Source: Thiobacter sp964445085 (GTDB taxonomy: Bacteria; Pseudomonadota; Gammaproteobacteria; Burkholderiales; Thiobacteraceae). Taken from it: a DNA stretch of 64,000 nt. How positions within the stretch are numbered: the stretch's first letter is position 1; each line of letters starts with the position of its first letter. Made by a program: the position numbers and the translations under genes. The notes beneath the pieces were generated by a model. That model saw nothing but the letters and a program-made list of their open reading frames with translations, was not told the DNA's origin and did not search any database. This document shows, piece by piece, positions 58,032 through 64,000 of this stretch. Location of the stretch: assembly GCA_964445085.1 (NCBI GenBank), contig CAYUJV010000001.1, positions 9,695-73,694 on the forward strand, read 5' to 3'.

Positions 58032-60365
58032 CTACTCGACCTCGGGGCGGGAGAAGTAGTAGCCCTGCGCCCAGTCCACCCCGATGTCGCACAGCACCTG
58101 GGCAGTCTCGGCGGTCTCGACGCATTCCGCCACGGTGGTGATGTTGAATTTCTGCGCGGTGTTCACCAGCGTCTCCACCAGCTGCCGGGTGCGGGCATCC
58201 CGGACGATGCGCTGCACCATCCAGCCCTCGATCTTGATGAAATTCACCGGCAGCTCCGCCAGATACAGGAAAGACGAATAGCCGCTGCCGAAATCGTCCA
58301 GCGCCAGGCGGAAGCCGAAGTCGGTGAGCGGCTTGAGGTGTTTCTTGAGGCTGAGGATGTCGCCGCCCTGGCGTTCGGTGATCTCGATCACCAGCGGCTT
58401 GGTGGCGGCCTCGGGCAAGCCGCAGGTCCGACAATAACCGCGCGCCTTCTCCAGCAGGGCCTCGACCTCCTCGCCGTTGGCCAGAAACTGCGGGGAGAGA
58501 TTGATGAAATGGGCGATCGCGCCGTCGCCCTTGCGTGCCTGCATGGCGCGCGCGCAGCGATCCATGGCCGAGGCCGAGATCGACTGGTCGATGGCCGACA
58601 CCAGATGCAGCGCCTCGGCCGCCTGGATGAAGCCCTGGGCCGGAATCAGGCTGTCGTCCTTGGCGCGGATGCGCGCCAGCGCCTCCTCCGCCACCACCCG
58701 GCCGGTGCGCAGATCGACGATGGTCTGGAAGGCGGGGATCAGGCGTCCCTCGTGCAGCGCGCTCTGGACCTGGGCGCCCTCCCAGATGACGCCGCCCTTG
58801 CGAACCGCCTCCGAGCGGGCGCACACCACGCGGTCGCGGCCGCCGGCCTTGGCCTCATACAGGAGCGCATCGGCCTGGGCCAGCATGGCATCGACGCTCG
58901 GATGCTCCGGACCGTAGAGCGACACGCCCATGCTCACCGTCACCGGCAACTCCCCCTGCGGCAGCGCGACCACCTTGCTCTTCACCTGCTTGCGCAGGCG
59001 GTCGGCGGCGGTCATGGCACCGCGGCAGTCCATGTCGTGGAAGCAGACGATGAATTCCTCGCCGCCCCAGCGCGCCACCCAGTCGCCGCCGCGCAGGGTG
59101 TTCGCCATCACGTCCGCGACATGGCGCAGGACCTGGTCGCCGACATGATGGCCGTACTGGTCGTTCACCAATTTGAACCGATCGATGTCCACGATCGCGA
59201 TGCCGAAGGTGCCGCGGTCGCGACGCGCGCGGTTCCATTCCATTTCCAGCCGGTCTTCCGCCGCGCGCCGGTTGGCAAGGCCGGTGAGGTGGTCCTCCAT
59301 GGCCATGCGCGCGATTTCCTGCTCCGCCTGCTTGCGTTCGGTGATGTCCATCTGGCTGGAGACATAGTGGGTGATCTCGCCCTGCTCGTCGCGCACCGGC
59401 ACGATGGACAGATCCAGCCAATAGGGGCGGCCGTCCTTGTGGTAGTTCAGGATTTCCACATGCACCGGCTTGCCGGCGGCGAGCGCCTCGCGCAGGGTCA
59501 TGCGCGTGGCCTGGCTGGTTTCCGGACCCTGCAGGAAGCGCGGATTCCTGCCCAGCACCTCCTCCGCCTCATAGCCCGTGATGCGGGTGAAGGCCGGATT
59601 GACGTAGATGATCCGGAACTCGGCGTCGGTGATCACCACCGCCTGCGCCGAGACGTCCATGGCAGTGGCCAGCAGGCGCCGCTGCTGGGCCTCGGCCTCG
59701 GCCTCGGTCAGGTTCAGGGCGAAGGCGCGCAGCACTTCCTCGCCCTGCTCGCGCTCGATGAAGGGAGTCAGCTCGAGGACGATGGTCTCGCCGGTGCGGT
59801 AGCGCGCCTTGACGGACACGCGGCCGCCACGCTCGCCGGTGCGCGCGGCGGCCAGCACCTGCGACCAGGCCTGCTTGCCGAGGAGGCGGTGGATGGTGTC
59901 GCCGACGAGCTCCTCGCGCTCATAGCCGCAGAACTGAAGGAAGCTGTCGTCGGCGTCGACGATGACCAGATCGGACAGGCGCACGGCGAAGCGCCCCATG
60001 TGGGCGACTTCGAGAAAGTCCGTCTCGTAGCGTGCGGCCAGCTGTTGTTCGTGGGCCTTGATCTGGAACAGGAGCTCGGCAATGGCGCCGCCCACCAGCA
60101 GCCCCGCCAGCTCGTTGGAAGCGGCGAAGGCCTCGTCCAGCTGCTGCCGGGCGCGGTCGGGCTCACCCCGGGCGGCTGCCGCGACCGCCGCTTCCGCGGC
60201 ACGCAGAAACTTCTTGTGGACCTTGCCCAGCCCGGTCCAGGCCTCACGCAGTTCTTCGGTGGGCAGCTGCTTCAGCAGCGTGGCGTCCGCGGATTCGTAC
60301 CAGCCCCAGTAGCTCGGCGGCGGGAGCGCCTCGGGATTGGGTTGACCGCTCAGCACTTCGTCCAC
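58032..60365 (-). CDS. PAS-GGDEF-EAL cyclic-di-GMP protein
   Basis: A 777-residue protein. A helical N-terminal region (about 1-105) precedes two PAS domains (about 110-220 and 230-345), a GGDEF domain with an active-type RWGGEEF, and an EAL domain with AEEALARI and DDFGSGYSS. It could both make and break c-di-GMP. The listed start is a GTG; the frame stays open upstream with coding-like sequence but no ATG, so the true start is uncertain. Confidence 0.9.
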   Translation of the reverse strand: MDEVLSGQPNPEALPPPSYWGWYESADATLLKQLPTEELREAWTGLGKVHKKFLRAAEAAVAAAARGEPDRARQQLDEAFAASNELAGLLVGGAIAELLFQIKAHEQQLAARYETDFLEVAHMGRFAVRLSDLVIVDADDSFLQFCGYEREELVGDTIHRLLGKQAWSQVLAAARTGERGGRVSVKARYRTGETIVLELTPFIEREQGEEVLRAFALNLTEAEAEAQQRRLLATAMDVSAQAVVITDAEFRIIYVNPAFTRITGYEAEEVLGRNPRFLQGPETSQATRMTLREALAAGKPVHVEILNYHKDGRPYWLDLSIVPVRDEQGEITHYVSSQMDITERKQAEQEIARMAMEDHLTGLANRRAAEDRLEMEWNRARRDRGTFGIAIVDIDRFKLVNDQYGHHVGDQVLRHVADVMANTLRGGDWVARWGGEEFIVCFHDMDCRGAMTAADRLRKQVKSKVVALPQGELPVTVSMGVSLYGPEHPSVDAMLAQADALLYEAKAGGRDRVVCARSEAVRKGGVIWEGAQVQSALHEGRLIPAFQTIVDLRTGRVVAEEALARIRAKDDSLIPAQGFIQAAEALHLVSAIDQSISASAMDRCARAMQARKGDGAIAHFINLSPQFLANGEEVEALLEKARGYCRTCGLPEAATKPLVIEITERQGGDILSLKKHLKPLTDFGFRLALDDFGSGYSSFLYLAELPVNFIKIEGWMVQRIVRDARTRQLVETLVNTAQKFNITTVAECVETAETAQVLCDIGVDWAQGYYFSRPEVE

Positions 60366-60519
60366 GGCCTGCTTCAGGAACAGCAGGTGGTGCTGGATCT
60401 CGATCAGCAGCGGAGGAAAGACGGTCTTGAAGGTGGCGATGGCCGGGCTCCGGTGGGAGAAAAACCCTGATGCCGCATCATCTTAAGCAGAGGCGCGGCC
60501 CACGGCAACCGGAAGCGCC

Positions 60520-61887
60520 TCAGGCGCGGCGCCAGGTCGTGCCCTGGGGGCCATCCTCGAGGAGGATGCCGGCCTCGGCGAGTTCCTTGCGGATCGCGTC
60601 GGCACGGGCGAAGTCCCTGGCCTTGCGCGCCGCGAGGCGCTCGGCGATGAGTTGTTCGATGCGCTCGGCGGAGTAAGCCGAATCCGAGACGTCGCCCCGG
60701 AGATGAGCGGGCGGGTCGCTCTGCAGCAGGCCGAGCACGGCGCCGAGGGCCTTGAGCAGGCCGGACAGCCGGCCGGATCTGCTTTTGTTCGCCTCCCGCG
60801 ACAGCTCGAACAGCACGGTGATGGCGCCGTGGGAATCGAAGTCGTCGTCCATCGCCCGCTTGAAACGGGCCGCGTACGGGTCGTTCCAGTCGATGGTCAT
60901 GGCTTCCGGCGGCACGTCGCGCAGGGTGAGGTAGAGGCCGTTGAGCGACTGCTTCGCATCCTGCAGATGCTGGTCGGAGTAATTCAGCGGACTGCGGTAG
61001 TGGGCGCGCAGGATGAAGAAGCGCACCGTCTCCGGGTCGAATTTCTCCAATACCTCGCGAATGGTGAAGAAGTTGCCCAGGGACTTGGACATTTTCTCGT
61101 TGTCCACGCGCACGAAACCGTTGTGCATCCAGTAGTTGACGAAGGGATGGTCGTGGGCGCCTTCGCTCTGGGCGATTTCGTTCTCGTGGTGCGGAAACTG
61201 CAGGTCCTGCCCGCCGCCGTGGATGTCGAAGTGCTCGCCGAGGTAATGCTCGCTCATCACCGAGCACTCGATGTGCCAGCCGGGACGCCCGGGGCCCCAG
61301 GGCGAATCCCATTGCGGCTCGCCGGGCTTGGCCGCCTTCCACAGCACGAAGTCCAGCGGATCGCGCTTGTTGGGGTCCACGTCCACCCGCTCGCCGGCCC
61401 TGAGGTCATCGAGCGACTTGCCGGAGAGCTTGCCGTAGCCGGGGAAGCGGTGCACGGCGTAGTACACGTCGCCATTGGGCGCGGGGTAGGCGATGCCCTT
61501 GTCCACCAGCGTCTGGATCATCTTCACCATGCCCGGCACGAATCCGGTGGCACGCGGCTCGTGCGTCGGCGGCAGGATGCCGAGCTTGGCCTCGTCCTCG
61601 TGCATGTACTGGATGAAGCGGTTGGTCAGCGCGTCGATGGGCTCGCGGTTTTCCGCCGCGCGCCGGATGATCTTGTCGTCGATGTCGGTGACGTTGCGCA
61701 CGTAGGTGACGTCATAGCCGCTGGCCCGAAGCCAGCGATAGACCATGTCGAACACCACCATCACCCGCGCATGGCCCAGGTGGCAGTAGTCGTAGACCGT
61801 CATGCCGCAGACGTACATGCGCACCTTGCCCGCCTCGATCGGGATGAATTCCTGCTTGTCGCGGGCGAGGGAGTTGTAGATCAGCAT
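60520..61887 (-). CDS. cysS: Cysteinyl-tRNA synthetase
   Basis: A 455-residue class I synthetase that charges tRNA-Cys. Seen: MYVCGMTVYDYCHLGHAR with the zinc Cys and HIGH-type motif, the other zinc ligands in HIECSVMSEHYLG, and KMSKSLGN. It starts three bases after gltX. Confidence 0.97.
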   Translation of the reverse strand: MLIYNSLARDKQEFIPIEAGKVRMYVCGMTVYDYCHLGHARVMVVFDMVYRWLRASGYDVTYVRNVTDIDDKIIRRAAENREPIDALTNRFIQYMHEDEAKLGILPPTHEPRATGFVPGMVKMIQTLVDKGIAYPAPNGDVYYAVHRFPGYGKLSGKSLDDLRAGERVDVDPNKRDPLDFVLWKAAKPGEPQWDSPWGPGRPGWHIECSVMSEHYLGEHFDIHGGGQDLQFPHHENEIAQSEGAHDHPFVNYWMHNGFVRVDNEKMSKSLGNFFTIREVLEKFDPETVRFFILRAHYRSPLNYSDQHLQDAKQSLNGLYLTLRDVPPEAMTIDWNDPYAARFKRAMDDDFDSHGAITVLFELSREANKSRSGRLSGLLKALGAVLGLLQSDPPAHLRGDVSDSAYSAERIEQLIAERLAARKARDFARADAIRKELAEAGILLEDGPQGTTWRRA

Positions 61888-61890
61888 GGC

Positions 61891-63291
61891 TCAATCGACC
61901 GACAGGACGTGTTGCACCAGGCGGTGGCGGGCCCGGGCATGGCCCATGAGGCGGAACAGCGCCGGCATCTCGGGGCCGAAGGTCTGGCCGGTGAGCGCCG
62001 CGCGCAGCGGCAGGAACAGATTCTTGCCGGACACCCCGCTCGCCTCCTTCACCCGGTGGGCAAAGGCCTTGAAGTCCATGTCTTCCAGCAGCGCATCCAC
62101 GGCCACGCGGAACAGGTCGGACGAGGCGTTCTCCAGCACCTGGCGCGCGTCGTCGGAGATCGGCAGCGCGTCCGCGTACACCGCTTCCGCCCACAGGCGC
62201 GCATCGTGCGGGAACACCACATTGGCGCGCACCGCGACCGCGAACGCCTGCATGTCCGCGTCCGGCACCATGCCCTTGACCGCCGGCGCGAGCCATGCGG
62301 TCAGCGCGTCGTCGTCGGCGCGCTGCACCGCCTGGGCCTGCCAGTAATCCAGTTGCGTCCGGTCGTAGCGCGCGGGCGCGCGGCCGAGGCTGTTGGTGTC
62401 GAAGGCGGCCGCCAGCTCATGCAGCTCCAGCAGCGCGGCTTCGCTGAAGTGATGGCCGAGACGGGCGAGGTAATTGTTCACCGCCAGCGGGAAGTAGCCG
62501 AGCTCGCGCAGCTCCTGCACCGACATGCTCCCGGTGCGCTTGGACAGCGGCGCGCCGTGGGCGTCGACGATGAGCGAGATGTGGCCATACTGCGGCACCG
62601 GCAGGCCGAGGGCCTCCAGAATCGCAATCTGGCGCGGGGTGTTGGTCAGATGGTCCTCGCCGCGCAGCACGTGGGAGACGCCCATCAGGGCATCGTCCAC
62701 CGCATTGACGTAGAAGAAGGCGAAGGTGCCGTCGGAGCGGCGGATGATGAAATCGCCGATGTCCTCGCTGGGAAATTTCTGTGCGCCACGCACCAGGTCG
62801 TCGAAGGCGAGGGTGGTCTGGGCCGGCATGCGAAAACGCAGGGTGTGGGGCAGGCCCTCCGCCTTCTTCTTCGCGACCTCCTCCGGCTTGAGGTGGGCGC
62901 ACTTGCCGGAGTAGCGCGGCGGCTTGCCCGAGGCCGCCTGCACCTTGCGCGACACTTCCAGCTCCAGCGCGGTGCAGAAACAGGGATAGACGCGCCCGTG
63001 GGCTTCCAGCTTCTGCAGATACTGGCCGTAGATGTCGGATCGCTGCGACTGGCGGTAGGGGGCGGCCTCGCCGCCCTCCCCCTCGCCCTCCTGCCACGCG
63101 AGGCCGAGCCAGCGCAAGTCTTCCTTCAGCGCGTCGATATATTCTTCGCGGCTGCGCTCAAGATCCGTGTCTTCGATACGCAATAAGAAGGAGCCGGCAT
63201 GCTTGCGGGCGAGCAGGACGTTGAACAGGGCGGTGCGCACGTTTCCGAAGTGGATGAGTCCGGTCGGACTGGGCGCGAAACGGGTCTTCAT
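61891..63291 (-). CDS. gltX: Glutamyl-tRNA synthetase
   Basis: A 466-residue class I synthetase. Seen: TRFAPSPTGLIHFGNVRTALFN with the HIGH-type motif, LRIEDTD, and the KMSKS-type GAPLSKRTGSM. ATGs at 63291, 63300 and 63312 are possible; the one giving MKTRFAPSP fits the family. Upstream of cysS in the same operon. Confidence 0.95.
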   Translation of the reverse strand: MKTRFAPSPTGLIHFGNVRTALFNVLLARKHAGSFLLRIEDTDLERSREEYIDALKEDLRWLGLAWQEGEGEGGEAAPYRQSQRSDIYGQYLQKLEAHGRVYPCFCTALELEVSRKVQAASGKPPRYSGKCAHLKPEEVAKKKAEGLPHTLRFRMPAQTTLAFDDLVRGAQKFPSEDIGDFIIRRSDGTFAFFYVNAVDDALMGVSHVLRGEDHLTNTPRQIAILEALGLPVPQYGHISLIVDAHGAPLSKRTGSMSVQELRELGYFPLAVNNYLARLGHHFSEAALLELHELAAAFDTNSLGRAPARYDRTQLDYWQAQAVQRADDDALTAWLAPAVKGMVPDADMQAFAVAVRANVVFPHDARLWAEAVYADALPISDDARQVLENASSDLFRVAVDALLEDMDFKAFAHRVKEASGVSGKNLFLPLRAALTGQTFGPEMPALFRLMGHARARHRLVQHVLSVD

Positions 63292-63319
63292 GGGCGCCAT
63301 TGTGGAGATCAATCGACGA

Positions 63320-63349
63320 TTGTCGGGTACGCGGGGTTGTTGTTAAAAT
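63320..63349 (+). promoter_or_regulatory. Candidate sigma-70 promoter for the exported TPR gene
   Basis: TTGTCG and TAAAAT are separated by 18 bases, 41 bases upstream of the ATG at 63390. Confidence 0.5.
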
Positions 63350-63389
63350 CGCGAAATTAAACAGAATTTAAGCTGCCGAGTATAACATA

Positions 63390-64000
63390 ATGACCTTGAA
63401 ACGCGCTGTCTCCCTGCTTGCCTTCCTTGCCGGCGCGCTGCTGGCCGCGGCCGCGCCCGCTGCTTTCGGCGATGAGATCGACGACGCGCAGCAGCTGGTG
63501 AAGCAGGGCAGCCTGACCCAGGCCCTGGACAAGGTCGATGCCTATCTGGCCACGCGACCCAAGGACGCCCGCGGCCGCTTCCTCAAGGGCGTCATCCTCA
63601 CCGAGCAGAACAAGACCGCGGAAGCGATCAAGATCTTCACGGCGCTGACCGAGGACTATCCGGAGCTGCCCGAGCCCTACAACAACCTCGCGGTGCTCTA
63701 CGCCGGCCAGCAGCAATACGACAAGGCGCGCCGCGCGCTGGAGATGGCGATCCAGACCCACCCGTCCTACGCCACGGCCCACGAGAACCTGGGCGACATC
63801 TACGCCAAGATGGCCAGCCAGGCCTACGACCGCGCGCTGCAGCTCGACAAGAACAACACCGCGGCGCAGACCAAGCTGTCGCTGATCAAGGAAATTTTCC
63901 CGATCAACAGCCGCATCCCGCGCCCCGCGCCGCGCCCCGAATCGAGCCGCCCCGCCCCCGCCGCAGTCGTGGCCGCCGCTGCGGCGAAGCCGAGCGCACC
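63390..64000 (+). CDS. Exported TPR protein, 5' part
   Basis: The first 203 codons of a gene that runs off the window. A signal peptide is clear: a basic start MTLKRA, a hydrophobic core and an AAFG-DE cleavage region near residue 27. Then come tetratricopeptide repeats at about 30-165 (AYLATRPKDARGRF, EPYNNLAVLYAGQQQYDKAR, AHENLGDIYAKM) and a Pro/Ala-rich linker. The linker may lead to a further domain beyond the window; its identity is unknown. Confidence 0.85.
   Translation, partial: MTLKRAVSLLAFLAGALLAAAAPAAFGDEIDDAQQLVKQGSLTQALDKVDAYLATRPKDARGRFLKGVILTEQNKTAEAIKIFTALTEDYPELPEPYNNLAVLYAGQQQYDKARRALEMAIQTHPSYATAHENLGDIYAKMASQAYDRALQLDKNNTAAQTKLSLIKEIFPINSRIPRPAPRPESSRPAPAAVVAAAAAKPSA

Noticed and set aside
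58023..60470. Plus-strand open frame of 815 codons
   Set aside because: Exactly opposite the PAS-GGDEF-EAL gene, which has intact domain motifs.
60652..63186. Plus-strand open frame of 844 codons
   Set aside because: Opposite cysS and gltX; no recognisable protein features.

Overview
This window reads as the chromosome of a GC-rich betaproteobacterium that fixes nitrogen and probably oxidises reduced sulfur, in the style of Rhodocyclales or Thiobacillus/Sulfuricella-like lineages. The placement is inferred from three things: an oxygen-sensitive-type NifA with the four-Cys linker, a DraT/DraG pair, and a qmoAB-hdrCB set. No 16S rRNA or species marker is present. About 34 kb (2.0-36.6 kb) is one compact molybdenum nitrogenase island.

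Layout. 1-0.4 kb: end of an isc operon (hscA tail, fdx), then alanine dehydrogenase. 2.1-9.2 kb (+): nifV-cysE-nifW-fixABCX, a thioredoxin-fold [2Fe-2S] ferredoxin and a TPR protein. 19.7-9.2 kb (-): nifH-nifD-nifK-ferredoxin-nifE-nifN-nifX-DUF269-DUF683-ferredoxin III-nifQ-DUF4202. These two operons converge with only a few bases between them. 20.4 kb (-): an Rrf2 regulator with three Cys. 20.7-25.7 kb (+): a receiver-like protein, draT, draG, an ArsC(NifO)/SagB-type nitroreductase fusion, and a rhodanese-ankyrin protein. 34.6-25.8 kb (-): nifB-fdxN-hesB/iscA-TPR-lrv-nifZ-nifZ-orf-nifS-nifT-orf-DegT-ferredoxin-orf-SIR2-like. 36.5 kb (-): nifA.

Control. I find sigma-54 (-24/-12) promoters in front of nifV, nifH, the receiver/draT operon, nifB, nifA and amt. 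TGT-N10-ACA NifA enhancer sites lie upstream of nifV (one), nifH (one), draT (two) and nifB (two). No such site was seen at nifA or amt. Nitrogenase would therefore be switched on by NifA and switched off after translation by DraT ADP-ribosylating NifH at its conserved Arg. FixABCX and at least five ferredoxins supply electrons and Fe-S chemistry.

Rest of the window. 44.5-36.7 kb (-): zwf-tkt-pgm-glgP, a sugar/glycogen block that could feed reductant. 44.6-48.7 kb: a MocR regulator facing a cupin gene, followed by an NTF2-like protein, a LysE-type exporter and a thioesterase; this looks like an accessory insert. 50.1-48.9 kb: an ammonium transporter. 50.4-51.7 kb: an EAL-HDOD protein. 57.1-51.7 kb (-): qmoA-qmoB-hdrC-hdrB, then a small helical protein beyond a terminator. 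57.4-64 kb: a phosphodiesterase, a PAS-GGDEF-EAL protein, cysS, gltX and the start of an exported TPR protein.

Several kinds of palindromic intergenic element sit inside the nif operons, and one of them overlaps the stop codon of nifE. No rRNA, tRNA, CRISPR array, transposase or origin was recognised.
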